Shown one piece after another: positions 44,062 through 53,400 of a stretch of 64,000 bases of DNA. Both the position numbers and the translations under genes were made by a program. Location of the stretch: assembly GCF_030733745.1 (NCBI RefSeq), contig NZ_JASHIK010000017.1, positions 1 to 64,000 of the forward strand, in the 5' to 3' direction. The notes below the pieces were generated by a model. The model had not been told where the DNA came from. It ran no database searches and saw only the letters and a list, made by a program, of their open reading frames with translations. The stretch's first letter is position 1, and each line of letters starts with the position of its first letter. This DNA comes from Stappia sp. MMSF_3263. GTDB taxonomy: Bacteria > Pseudomonadota > Alphaproteobacteria > Rhizobiales > Stappiaceae.

Positions 44062-44349
44062 TCACATGTTCCCGACTTCTTCGGGGATCTCGTAGAAGGT
44101 CGGATGACGGTAGATTTTCGAGGCGGTCGGCTCGAACATCTCCTCCTTCTCCGAAGGATCGGAGGCGACAATGGCGGCGGACGGCACCACCCAGATGGAA
44201 ACGCCCTCGCCGCGCCGGGTGTAGACATCGCGCGCCGCCTGCAGCGCCATCTCCTCGTCGGCCGCATGCACCGAGCCGCAATGGCGATGCGCCATGCCGG
44301 TGCGCGAGCGGATGAAGACTTCCCAGAGCGGCGTGTTCTTCTCGGTCAT
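44062..44349 (-). CDS. paaB: Phenylacetyl-CoA epoxidase subunit PaaB
   Basis: 95 aa small subunit, exactly the usual length. It shows PLWEVFIRSRTGMAHRHCGS, DEEMALQAARDVYTRRGEG, SIWVVPSAAI and a C-terminal YRHPTFYEIPEEVG, all typical. It probably bridges PaaAC dimers. Gap of 17 nt to paaC. Confidence 0.95.
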   Translation of the reverse strand: MTEKNTPLWEVFIRSRTGMAHRHCGSVHAADEEMALQAARDVYTRRGEGVSIWVVPSAAIVASDPSEKEEMFEPTASKIYRHPTFYEIPEEVGNM

Positions 44350-44362
44350 TGCTGTGTCCTCC

Positions 44363-44824
44363 TCAGGAGTGGCGCGCTTCCAGCCAGCGCTCGATATGCG
44401 GCAGGCCGTCCCAGCCAAAGGCGTGGTCGCTGTCGCCGTGTCGCCGCAGGTGGCCGAGCCGCCCGAATGCTTCTTCCATCGTCGGCCGGTGCCCTTCCGG
44501 CACGAGCCACATCACGAAATGGGGCCTGCCGAGATCCGCGAACCAATGTTCGCGCATGTCGTAGACCTGCCTGTGAACCGTGTTGCGGACGTAGTTCTCA
44601 AGGTCCGCGACCGTTTTCCAGAGCGACAGGTTGGCGATCACCTCATCGTCCCCGTCGCGCGGCAGAGCGGCGGCATCCGCTCCGGTCGCCACATAGCGCC
44701 AGACGAACCCCGGACTGCGGTCCGCCGCGGCGTTGACGCGGTCGAAACTGTTGACGAAACCGGCCATGCGCGGGCTGTCGATCCGGTGGCGCGGCTTCGA
44801 GATGTTGAACTGGGCGACGTGCAC
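44363..44824 (-). CDS. DUF3291 domain protein inside the paa operon
   Basis: 153 aa protein matching DUF3291, a dimeric alpha/beta-barrel (antibiotic-monooxygenase/EthD-like) fold. Family landmarks are HVAQFNISKPR at the start, DSPRMAGFVNSFDRVNAAADRSPGFVWR, ANLSLWKTVADLENYV and MREHWF, then FVMWLVPEGHRP. It lies between paaA (gap 11 nt) and paaB (gap 13 nt), where most paa clusters have nothing. A role in protecting or coupling the epoxidase, or in disposing of a reactive side product, is plausible but unproven. Confidence 0.85.
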   Translation of the reverse strand: MHVAQFNISKPRHRIDSPRMAGFVNSFDRVNAAADRSPGFVWRYVATGADAAALPRDGDDEVIANLSLWKTVADLENYVRNTVHRQVYDMREHWFADLGRPHFVMWLVPEGHRPTMEEAFGRLGHLRRHGDSDHAFGWDGLPHIERWLEARHS

Positions 44825-44835
44825 CGCCTTGCCCC

Positions 44836-45837
44836 CTATTCGGCGGCGTGGCGCGCGGCCTCGCGGCGGTCGCGGCGCTTCTGCGCATGGGCAAGGGCCG
44901 CCTCGCGCACCCAGGCGCCGGCCTCATGCGCCTTGCGCCGCGCGGCGAGACGCTCGCGGTTGCACGGACCGTTGCCGGCGATGACCCGGGAGAACTCCTC
45001 CCAGTCGATCTCGCCATATTCCCAGTGGCCGGTTTCCTCGTTGAGCTTGAGGTCCGGATCGGGAAGCGTCAGGCCGAGGTAATGGGCCTGCGGCACGGTC
45101 GCATCGACGAACTTCTGGCGCAGCTCGTCATTGGTGAAGCGCTTGATCTTCCAGGCCATGGACTGGGCGGAGTGCTTCGAATCCGTGTCGGAGGGGCCGA
45201 ACATCATCAGCGAGGGCCACCACCAGCGGTTCAGCGCGTCCTGCACCATCTCCTTCTGCTCCTCGGAGGAGCGGCACATCTCCAGCAGCAGCTCGTAGCC
45301 CTGGCGCTGGTGGAAGCTCTCTTCCTTGCAGACGCGGATCATGGCGCGCGAATAGGGCCCGTAGGAACAGCGGCAGAGCGGGATCTGGTTCATGATCGCC
45401 GCGCCGTCGACGAGCCAGCCGATGGCGCCGATATCGGCCCAGGTCGGCGTCGGGTAGTTGAAGATCGAGGAGTATTTCGCCTTGCCCGACAGAAGCTGGC
45501 CGGTCAACTCCTCGCGCGAGACGCCGAGCGTCTCGGCGGCGGAATAGAGGTAGAGGCCGTGACCGCCCTCGTCCTGCACCTTGGCGAGCAAGGCCGCCTT
45601 GCGCTTCAGGGTCGGGGCGCGGGTGATCCAGTTGCCCTCGGGCAGCATGCCGACAATCTCGGAATGGGCGTGCTGGGAAATCTGGCGGACGAGCGTCTTG
45701 CGATAGCTCTCCGGCATCCAGTCATTGGGCTCGATCTTGTCTTCCGCATCGACACGCGCCTGGAAGGCGGCAAGACGCTCGGCGTCCTCGATCGCGGACG
45801 TCTCCGTGTCGCGGGCGTTCAGTGCCTGGGTGTACAT
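44836..45837 (-). CDS. paaA: Phenylacetyl-CoA epoxidase catalytic subunit PaaA
   Basis: 333 aa di-iron oxygenase subunit that epoxidises the aromatic ring of phenylacetyl-CoA. Iron-ligand helices show [23 protein letters not shown] and [14 protein letters not shown], matching the carboxylate/histidine pattern. The first residues MYTQALN fit other PaaA proteins. ATG 45837 has GGGAGGG upstream, and a promoter lies about 100 nt before it. First gene of the paaA-DUF3291-BCDE operon. Confidence 0.96.
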   Translation of the reverse strand: MYTQALNARDTETSAIEDAERLAAFQARVDAEDKIEPNDWMPESYRKTLVRQISQHAHSEIVGMLPEGNWITRAPTLKRKAALLAKVQDEGGHGLYLYSAAETLGVSREELTGQLLSGKAKYSSIFNYPTPTWADIGAIGWLVDGAAIMNQIPLCRCSYGPYSRAMIRVCKEESFHQRQGYELLLEMCRSSEEQKEMVQDALNRWWWPSLMMFGPSDTDSKHSAQSMAWKIKRFTNDELRQKFVDATVPQAHYLGLTLPDPDLKLNEETGHWEYGEIDWEEFSRVIAGNGPCNRERLAARRKAHEAGAWVREAALAHAQKRRDRREAARHAAE

Positions 45838-45935
45838 GCGCAAGACCCTCCCTCGGTTGCCCTTGCGGACCATATGGGGCCCACCGGCGGCGCGGCCACT
45901 CCCCTCGCCCGGAAGCCGGCCTCATCATGACAGGC

Positions 45936-45964
45936 ATGATACGTGACGATATTTTATAGTTCAA
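45936..45964 (-). promoter_or_regulatory. Promoter of the paaA operon
   Basis: On the minus strand TTGAAC, 17 nt, TATCAT, in an AT-rich window, about 100 nt before the paaA start. The spacer and -35 sit between the arms of the inverted repeat GTGACGA / TCGTCAC (45943-45949 and 45972-45978), a candidate operator, probably for PaaX. Confidence 0.65.
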
Positions 45965-45978
45965 GATAATTTCGTCAC
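45943..45978. promoter_or_regulatory. Inverted repeat at the paaA promoter
   Basis: GTGACGA and TCGTCAC, 7-bp perfect arms separated by 22 nt, extended to ACGTGACGA and TCGTCACACGT with a 2-nt slip. It spans the -35 and spacer of the paaA promoter, close to paaX. Confidence 0.5.
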
Positions 45979-46027
45979 ACGTTGCGACGCGAAAGAGCGA
46001 TTGCGGGCGCGCGCCGGGATGTCCGGG

Positions 46028-46945
46028 TCAGGTGAAGCGCAGCGTCTCGACAGCGTCGGCGGCGGGCATCGCCCCGTCGCGGGCGCGGGCATGGGCGGCG
46101 ATCCAGGCCTCGGCGCCGGGGCGCAGGGCTCCGTAAAGGCGGGCGGCGAGCGCGTTGGCCGCATGGCCCGGCCAGTCGGCGGGCAGCAGCGCGCGCGGCA
46201 GAAGCGGATCGCGCAGGATCAGGCGCCGATAGTCGTGGATGAGCAGGATGCGGGCGACGATGGCCGCCTCGCCCGACAGTCGTTCACCGGTGGCAAGCGC
46301 CTCGGCCAGCGGCGCATGAGCGGCGACGAAGGCGCGGTAGCGGGCGGCGAGCGGGGCAAGGTCGAAGGCGCGCTCGACCAGTTCCTCCTGCGAGCCGGAG
46401 AGCAGCGAGGCGGCAAGCGTGACGATGCCGTTGCCGGCGGCATTTCCGGGAAGCTCGGCGCTAGATGGCGTGCCGAGCAGGATGCCGGGGCCGAGCTGGC
46501 CGTAGCCGGCGGCCAGGGCAGCGCCGCGCAGGGCGGCGCGGGCATCGCCCTCGGGCAGCACAAGGACGCGCAGTTCCGGCGTCTCGTCGTCTCCTGCCGC
46601 CGGAGCGAGCCGATAGACGCGCGCCAGCGCCGGGCCGAAGGCGCGGCGGCCCTCGCCCGAGAGCGCGCAATAGCTGAGCCGGCCGACCTTGACCCGGTCG
46701 AGCCAGCCGTCGCGGGCAAGGCGGGAGAGCGCGGCGCGCACGGCCGGCGCGTCGATGCGCATCAGGCCGAGCAGGTCCGACAGGGTGCCGGCCCAGACCT
46801 CGCCGCCGCGCGGGACGACGACATCGCCGAAGATGGTGACGATCAGCGACCAGACGCGCAGCGGCTGCGTCGCGTGCAGCCGCTCGACGAGGGCCTCGAC
46901 GTGTTCCGCCGCGGCGCCCGCCTCAACCGGCGGCGTGGTGGGCAT
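46028..46945 (-). CDS. paaX: PaaX-family repressor
   Basis: 305 aa PaaX-like regulator, which in known systems represses paa genes and is released by phenylacetyl-CoA. The N-terminal winged helix begins SLIVTIFGDVVVPRGGEVWAGTL then LMRIDAPAVRAALSRLARDGWL, typical of PaaX, followed by the central domain and a C-terminal domain with LLIHDYRRLILRDPLLP. ATG 46945 overlaps the deacetylase gene by 23 nt. It lies directly upstream of the paaA promoter. Confidence 0.92.
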   Translation of the reverse strand: MPTTPPVEAGAAAEHVEALVERLHATQPLRVWSLIVTIFGDVVVPRGGEVWAGTLSDLLGLMRIDAPAVRAALSRLARDGWLDRVKVGRLSYCALSGEGRRAFGPALARVYRLAPAAGDDETPELRVLVLPEGDARAALRGAALAAGYGQLGPGILLGTPSSAELPGNAAGNGIVTLAASLLSGSQEELVERAFDLAPLAARYRAFVAAHAPLAEALATGERLSGEAAIVARILLIHDYRRLILRDPLLPRALLPADWPGHAANALAARLYGALRPGAEAWIAAHARARDGAMPAADAVETLRFT

Positions 46946-47834
46946 GCCAGTGCCAGGCGATGTCGATGCGCCGGGCCACCCAGACCTTCTCGTGCGAGGC
47001 GACATAGTCGAGGAAGCGGGCGAGCGCGGCGGCGCGCCCCGGACGGCCGACGAGACGGCAATGCAGGCCGATGTTCATCATCTTCGCCGCGCCCGCCTCG
47101 CCTTCCGCGTAGAGCGTGTCGAACGTGTCCTTCAGGTAGGTGAAGAACTGGTCGCCCGAGTTGAAGCCCTGCGGCGTGGCGAAGCGCATGTCGTTGGTGT
47201 CGAGCGTATAGGGAATGACGAGATGCGGTCCGGCCGGGCCTTCGACCCAATAGGGAAGATCGTCGGCGTAGCTGTCGGAATCATAGAGGAAACCGCCCTC
47301 CTCCATGACAAGGTCGCGGGTGTGCTCGGAGGAGCGCCCCGTGTACCAGCCGAGCGGACGCGAGCCGGTCACCTCCTCGTGGATGCGGATCGCCTCGTCC
47401 ATGTGGCGGCGCTCGTCGTCGCGGGAGAAGTCCTTGTACTCGATCCACTTGAGGCCGTGCGAGGCGATCTCCCAACCGGCCTCGTTCATCGCCGCGACCG
47501 CGTCCGGGTTGCGCTGCAGCGCGGTTGCGACGCCGTAGACGGTGACCGGCATGGCGCGTTCGGTGAACATCCGCCACAGGCGCCAGAAGCCGGCGCGCGA
47601 GCCGTATTCGTAGATCGATTCCATGTTCATGTGGCGCTGGCGCGTCCAGGGCGCGGCGCCGACGATCTCGGACAGGAAGGCTTCCGAGTGGCTGTCGCCG
47701 TGGAGAACGCAGTTCTCGCCGCCTTCCTCGTAGTTGAGAACGAACTGGACGGCGACATTCGCCTCGTTCGGCCATTGGGGATCAGGCGTCTCGCGCCCGT
47801 AGCCGATCAGGTCACGCGGATAGGTGTCGCTCAT
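46923..47834 (-). CDS. puuE: PuuE-type allantoinase / polysaccharide deacetylase family
   Basis: 303 aa protein of the NodB-fold PuuE group, metal-independent allantoinases that open allantoin in purine breakdown. It shows RDLIGYGRETPDPQWP, LNYEEGGENCVLHGD, NEAGWEIASHGLKWIEYKD and GWYTGRSSEHTRDLV, all PuuE landmarks. No other purine-degradation gene is close. The paaX overlap implies cotranscription, which is unexpected. A role on another amide cannot be excluded. Confidence 0.87.
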   Translation of the reverse strand: MSDTYPRDLIGYGRETPDPQWPNEANVAVQFVLNYEEGGENCVLHGDSHSEAFLSEIVGAAPWTRQRHMNMESIYEYGSRAGFWRLWRMFTERAMPVTVYGVATALQRNPDAVAAMNEAGWEIASHGLKWIEYKDFSRDDERRHMDEAIRIHEEVTGSRPLGWYTGRSSEHTRDLVMEEGGFLYDSDSYADDLPYWVEGPAGPHLVIPYTLDTNDMRFATPQGFNSGDQFFTYLKDTFDTLYAEGEAGAAKMMNIGLHCRLVGRPGRAAALARFLDYVASHEKVWVARRIDIAWHWHAHHAAG

Positions 47835-47946
47835 GGAGGATCGTCCCGTGGAGTGGGCCAAGGCCCGCTGCCGGGCCGCTCATGGCTGCGAGGAAACCCA
47901 AAACCGCGCGCCGATGCAAGCACTTCGCACCCGGTGGGCCAACCGG

Positions 47947-48342
47947 TCAGGGACGTGGGCGGGCGGGAACGGCCACAAGGGCCGGCGCAAGCGGCCGGGA
48001 ATGACGAGAACGACCGCCGCCGCCGGAACGGCTATCGCCGGAAGGAAGCGCCATGATCGCGGCGCCCATGGCGGCCGAGCACAGCGTGATCATCAGCCCG
48101 AACAGCAGCACAAGGGCGGGCAGCCACGGCTGTTCGGAAGCCAGCATGAGGCTGCGCAGGTGGCCCGTGTCGAACCACAGCAAGCCGCCCAGCACGAGGA
48201 CGGCGACAAAGGCACCGATCAGCCAGTTGATCGCGAGCAGCCGGAAAAACGGCGAGGCAAGAAGCCACGCGATGCCGCGCAGGCGCTCGGGTCGCGTCCC
48301 GGTTCCCTCGTCCAAGCTCTCGTTCATATGCCGATCCACCAT
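47947..48342 (-). CDS. Small hypothetical membrane protein with two helices
   Basis: 131 aa (126 if ATG 48327 is the start, which has GGTGGAT before it). Two strong hydrophobic segments, about residues 33-57 and 72-98 (LLAINWLIGAFVAVLVLGGLLWF and ALVLLFGLMITLCSAAMGAAIM), then a short Gly/Arg/Pro-rich tail. No family recognised. Its start lies 217 nt from the PadR operator, so it may share that divergent control region. Confidence 0.6.
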   Translation of the reverse strand: MVDRHMNESLDEGTGTRPERLRGIAWLLASPFFRLLAINWLIGAFVAVLVLGGLLWFDTGHLRSLMLASEQPWLPALVLLFGLMITLCSAAMGAAIMALPSGDSRSGGGGRSRHSRPLAPALVAVPARPRP

Positions 48343-48521
48343 AAATTTTCCGGATGCCGCGCGAATTTCCGCGCCGGCGCCCTTTCCGGCTCCTCTCGAC
48401 CAGGAAGCCTGAAAGGCAAGATGGGGCGCGGCGGCAACGATGTCGACGCGGTGGATTGGCGCAGGCTGGCCAAATGCCCCATGAAAAATTCAGCAAGGCG
48501 CGAAAAATTCATGCTTCGTGC

Positions 48522-48549
48522 TTGTGCGTACCCGACCTCCCCCTATATA
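48522..48549 (+). promoter_or_regulatory. Candidate promoter of padR
   Basis: TTGTGC, 16 nt, TATATA, ending 10 nt before the palindromic operator. A second -10 like TATAAT (48574-48579) overlaps the palindrome but lacks a good -35. Confidence 0.45.
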
Positions 48550-48558
48550 AGGCGGAAG

Positions 48559-48575
48559 TATATCGGACCGATATA
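48559..48575. promoter_or_regulatory. Palindromic operator TATATCGG-A-CCGATATA
   Basis: Perfect 8-bp inverted repeat with one central base, just after the candidate promoter. The nearest downstream regulator is the PadR gene, so autoregulation is likely. Confidence 0.7.
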
Positions 48576-48807
48576 TAATACAATTCGAAACTAGCTGCGC
48601 CCGCAGCCGCCGATGACGCCGCAGGTCATTGCCCGCAAGAGGCCGACCGCCATGCTGCCCGCGACGGCCAGGAAATGCGCAAGCGATATCGGTCCAGCCA
48701 GGCGAAAAAGACAAGAAGAGCCAGCACGAAAAAAAACGGCGACCGTGGCCCATCCGCGGCGAACCCGTTGCTGGCGACATCCCGGCGAGGGCGGAAAGGC
48801 CAAGAAC

Positions 48808-49362
48808 ATGAGCGTGAGAACACTGTGCCTAGCGATTCTGAACTTTGGCGACGCGACAGGCTATGAGATCCGCAAACTCTCGACCGAAGGCAAGTACAGC
48901 TATTTCGTCGATGCCAGCTTCGGCTCGATCTACCCGGCGCTTGCGCGGCTGGAGGCGGAAGGCCTCGTTACCGTGCGCGAGGAGATCCAGAGCGGCAAGC
49001 CGGCGCGCAAGGTCTATTCCATCACCGAGGCCGGCCGGACCGAGTTCGTGCGCGCGCTCAGCGAGCCGCCCGGCCCCGACATCTACCGCTCGCCCTTCCT
49101 GCTCGTTGCCATGTGCGCCGAGATGGTGGGAAGCGACGTCATCCGCAAGGCCATCGACGCACGCCTTTCGCATCTGCGCGAGGAGCTGGAGAAGCTCGAC
49201 ATGATCTGCAACGAGCCCTGCGACCGCCGTCCCGCAACCGGCTTCATCCTCGATTACGGGCGCCACTGCATGGCTGAGGACATCCGCTTCCTGGAAGCCA
49301 ACCGCACGCGCCTTGAAACCATCGCAAGCGGCCTCACCCCCCTGCCCCAGGCAGCCGAGTGA
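48808..49362 (+). CDS. PadR-family transcriptional regulator
   Basis: 184 aa regulator. The N-terminal winged helix (about 1-80) shows LCLAILNFGDATGYEIRKLS, SFGSIYPALARLEAEGLV and GKPARKVYSITEAGR, all PadR landmarks. The C-terminal helical part (residues 95-184) mediates dimerisation and ligand sensing. ATG 48808 follows GGAAAGG. It is 24 nt upstream of the RND adaptor gene and probably represses the efflux system through the palindrome at 48559. Confidence 0.9.
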   Translation: MSVRTLCLAILNFGDATGYEIRKLSTEGKYSYFVDASFGSIYPALARLEAEGLVTVREEIQSGKPARKVYSITEAGRTEFVRALSEPPGPDIYRSPFLLVAMCAEMVGSDVIRKAIDARLSHLREELEKLDMICNEPCDRRPATGFILDYGRHCMAEDIRFLEANRTRLETIASGLTPLPQAAE

Positions 49363-49386
49363 GCCGAAAGCCCGGAGACTGACCGA

Positions 49387-50490
49387 ATGAAGATCCGCTT
49401 CTCCCACATTCTCGCCGTTGGCATCACTGCCGCCGTCGCGGGCTGGATGTGGACCGGAACCTATGTGGAAGGCGGCCGGGCCGACGCCGCCAACGCCCAG
49501 CCGCCGCTCTCCGAGCAACGCGAAGAGGCCGACAAGACGCTGTTCAAGGTGTCGGTGCGCCAGATGTCGGCCGAGCCGCGCCGGTCGATGCTGGTGATCC
49601 GCGGACGCACGGAAGCCGACGCCAAGGTCGAAGTGCGGGCGGAGACCGACGGACGGGTCGCCGAGCGCCGGGTGAACGAAGGCGAGCGCGCGGCGAAGGG
49701 CGACGTCCTTTGCGTGCTCGACAAGGGCGCGCGCGAGGCAAAGGTGCTGGAAACCAAGGCACAGCTCGCCCAGGCCGAACTGGACCACACCGCCGCCTCG
49801 CAGCTCAAGGACAAGGGCTTCACCGCCCAGACCCGCGTCGCCGCGCTGAAGGCGGCGATGGACGCGGCCAAGGCCCGCCTCGAGGAGAACGAGCTGGAGC
49901 TGTCGCGCACGATCATCAAGGCGCCGATCTCCGGCGTCGTCGAGAGCCCGATGGTCAAGACCGGCACGGTGCTGGCGGTCGGCGGCATCTGCGCCACGAT
50001 CATCGACGCCGACCCGATCCTGGCGATCGGCCAGGTGTCGGAGCGCGACATCGGCAAGCTGGAACTCGGCCAGCAGGCCGAGGTGGAACTGGTGACCGGC
50101 GACACAGCCACGGGCGCGATCCGCTACATCGCGCCGGCCGCGGACCCGGCCACGCGCACGTTCCGCGTCGAGGTCGAGATCGACAACAAGGACGGCGCCA
50201 TTCGCGACGGCATCACCGCCACCGCGCGGGTGCCCTTGAGCGAACAGCAGGCGCACCGGCTGAGCTCCGGCGTGCTGACGCTGGACGATGCCGGCACGCT
50301 GGGCGTGCGCGCCGTCGATGAGGAAAACAAGGTCGTCTTCCACCCGGTCAAGGTGCTGGGCGGCGACACCGACGGGCTCTGGGTTTCCGGACTGCCCGAG
50401 ACGCTCAGGCTGATCACCGCCGGGCAGGACTACGTGACCGAGGGACAGACGGTCGAGCCGGTGGTGACCATGGTGGAGGCCAAGCAATGA
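49387..50490 (+). CDS. RND efflux periplasmic adaptor subunit
   Basis: 367 aa membrane-fusion protein. The N-terminus (FSHILAVGITAAVAGWMW) anchors it or acts as a signal. It has a split lipoyl domain (VRAETDGRVAERRVNEGE and IIKAPISGVVESPMVKTG), a helical hairpin between (about 115-170), and a beta-barrel with VGQVSERDIGKLELGQQAEV. It links the inner-membrane pump to an outer-membrane channel; no TolC-type gene is present nearby. ATGA overlap with the pump gene. Confidence 0.92.
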   Translation: MKIRFSHILAVGITAAVAGWMWTGTYVEGGRADAANAQPPLSEQREEADKTLFKVSVRQMSAEPRRSMLVIRGRTEADAKVEVRAETDGRVAERRVNEGERAAKGDVLCVLDKGAREAKVLETKAQLAQAELDHTAASQLKDKGFTAQTRVAALKAAMDAAKARLEENELELSRTIIKAPISGVVESPMVKTGTVLAVGGICATIIDADPILAIGQVSERDIGKLELGQQAEVELVTGDTATGAIRYIAPAADPATRTFRVEVEIDNKDGAIRDGITATARVPLSEQQAHRLSSGVLTLDDAGTLGVRAVDEENKVVFHPVKVLGGDTDGLWVSGLPETLRLITAGQDYVTEGQTVEPVVTMVEAKQ

Positions 50491-53400
50491 TTTCCATGCT
50501 CGAAGGCGTTCTGCGCCGACCGAGAACCGTTCTCACGTTGATGGTCGTCATGGTCGCCGCAGGCGTCATGGCCTATATCGGCGTGCCGAAAGAGGCCGAC
50601 CCGGACATCGACATCCCGGTGTTCTACGTCTCGGTGAGCCAGCAGGGCATTTCGCCCGAGGACGCCGAGCGCCTGCTGGCGCGGCCGATGGAAACGGCTT
50701 TGCGCGGCCTCGACGGCCTGAAGGAGATCACCACGATCTCCGCCGAGAGCCATCTGGGCGTGATCCTCGAGTTCGATATCGACTTCGACAAGGACAAGGC
50801 GCTCGCCGATGTCCGCGACAAGGTCGACCAGGCCAAGGCGGAACTGCCCGCCGAGGCCGAGGAACCGACCATCGTCGAGACCAATTTCGCGCTGCAGCCG
50901 ACGATCTTCGTGGCGCTGTCGGGCGAGGTGCCCGAGCGCACGCTCTACCGCCACGCAAGGCGGCTGAAGGACCAGGTCGAGGCGGTGCCGACCGTGCTGT
51001 CGGCGGATCTTTCCGGTCACCGGGAGGAACTGCTCGAGGTCGTCATCGACGCGATGAAGCTGGAATCCTACCAGGTGACCCAGCAGGAGCTGCTGACCTC
51101 GCTATCGCAGAACAACCAGCTGGTGCCGGCCGGCTTCCTCGACAACGGCCGGGGCCGCTTCAACGTCAAGGTGCCCGGCCTCGTCGAGACCGCGGAGGAT
51201 GTCTACTCGCTGCCGATCAAGCAGAGCGGCGAAGGCGTCGTCACGCTCGGCGATATTGCCGAGGTCCACCGCACCTTCAAGGACGCGGAGACCTATACCC
51301 GCGTCAACGGCCACCCGGCGATCACCCTCAACGTGGTGAAGCGCAAGGGCACCAACATCATCGAGAACAACGCCGCCGTGCGCGAGGTGGTCGAGACCGC
51401 GACCAAGGACTGGCCGTCCTCGATCCGCATCGACTACATCCTCGACAAGTCGGAAAGCATCTTCGAGATCCTCGGCTCGCTGCAGTCGTCGATCCTGACC
51501 GCGATCTTCCTGGTGATGATCCTGGTGGTCTGGGCGCTCGGACCGAAATCGGCGATCCTCGTCGGCATCTCGATCCCGGCCTCCTTCATGGTCGGCTTCC
51601 TGATCCTGTCGGCGATCGGCATGACCGTGAACACGATGGTGATGTTCGGCCTGGTGCTGACCGTCGGCATGCTGGTCGACGGCGCCATCGTCATGGTCGA
51701 GTACGCGGACCGCAAGATCGCCGAGGGCATGGAGGCGCAGGAAGCCTATATCCGCGCCTCGAAGCTGATGTTCTGGCCGATCGTCTCGTCGACGGCGACG
51801 ACGCTCGCCGCGTTCCTGCCGATGCTGCTGTGGCCGGGCGTCGCCGGCGAGTTCATGAGCTACCTGCCGATCATGGTGATCATCGTGCTGTCGGCCTCGC
51901 TGCTGACGGCGCTCGTCTTCCTGCCGGCAACCGGTGCCGTCCTGTCGGGCATGATCTCGTGGACGGGCCGCAACGCGGAGTGGATCCTCGCCGGCATGAT
52001 CGGCCTTGGCGTAGCGGTGGCGGTATCGGGTGCGGGCGGCGCCCTGCCCTTTGCCGTGCCGGCGGCCATGCTGGTCCCGCTCGGGGTCGTGCTCGGCCTC
52101 GTCGTCGGCGTCCTTGCCCATCGCGCTCTTTCACCGCTGGTGCGCATGTCGCGCCGGCGCGCCGAGCGCATGGCGGAGCAGGAGCAGGCGGAAGCCAAGC
52201 TGTTGTCGGCGGGCGAGCAGTTCGACGCCAACAAGGTGGGCGGGGCGACCGGCGTCTATGTGCGGCTGCTGCGCTTTTGCGCCGGCACACCGCTCGGCAA
52301 CGTCGTGACCCTCGTCGCGCTGGTGGTCCTGTCCGGCGGCATCTTCGCCTACTTCATGCAGAACGCGCAGGGCGTCGAGTTCTTCGTCGAGGAGGAGCCG
52401 CCATCGGCTGTCGTGCTGGTCTCCGCACGCGGCAACTTCTCGGCCCGCGAGGCACTCGATCTCGTCGACGACGTGGAACGCGAGGTGCTTCAGGTCGCCG
52501 GCATCAAGAATGTCGTCATGGCGGTGACCACGGCGGGCGGCTCGACCGGCGGCGGAATGCTGGGCGGCGCCCAGGACAAGCCGGCGGACGTGATCGCCGA
52601 GCTCAATATCGAGCTTGCCGACTATTGCTGCCGGCGCAAGGCGGAGGACATCTTCGCCGAGATCCGCGAACGCACGGCACCGCTGCCGGGCATCAAGGTG
52701 GAAGTGCGCAAGATCGAGGGCGGCCCGCCGACCGGCAAGGACGTCCGGCTGCAGATCACCTCGACCAGCTATGACGACCTGACCGCGGCGGTCGCGAAGG
52801 TGCGCAATCATCTCGACACGATGAGCGGCCTGCAGGACCACGAGGACAGCCGGCCACTGCCCGGCATCGAATGGCAGATCTCCATCGACCGCGAGCAGGC
52901 GGGCCGGTTCCAGGCCGGCATCGGCTCTGTCGGCTCGATGGTGCAGCTCGTCACCAACGGCGTGCTGATCGGCAAGTACCGGCCGGACGATTCCGAGGAC
53001 GAGGTGGACATTCGCGTCCGCCTGCCCGAGGCGGAGCGCACGCTCGACCGGTTCGACTCGTTGCGCCTCCAGACACCGCTCGGCCAGGTGCCGCTTTCCA
53101 ACTTCATCGACCGGGCGCCGCAGCAGAAGGTGACCTCGATCACCCGCCGCGACGGGCTCTATGCGATGGACGTGAAGGCGAACATCATCCCGACCGAGAC
53201 CATCACCACGGCGGAGGGCGTGACACGGCCGCTGACGCCGGACGACAAGGTGCAGGAGTTGCAGGCCTGGCTCGACACGCAGAGCTGGCCGGACAACATC
53301 TTCCTCAAGTTCCGCGGCGCGGACGAGGACCAGAAGGAGTCCGGCGAGTTCCTGATGAAGGCGATGGTCGGATCGCTGTTCCTGATGTTCATCATCCTGG

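Larger units (their letters stand above)
48343..48807. promoter_or_regulatory. Divergent control region of the PadR-RND locus
   Basis: No gene seen. It has an AT-rich core at 48541-48595 with a promoter and a 17-bp palindrome. The 210 nt from 48600 to padR form a long leader; a frame in phase with padR stays open but has Arg/Lys-rich, non-conserved content. Confidence 0.5.
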
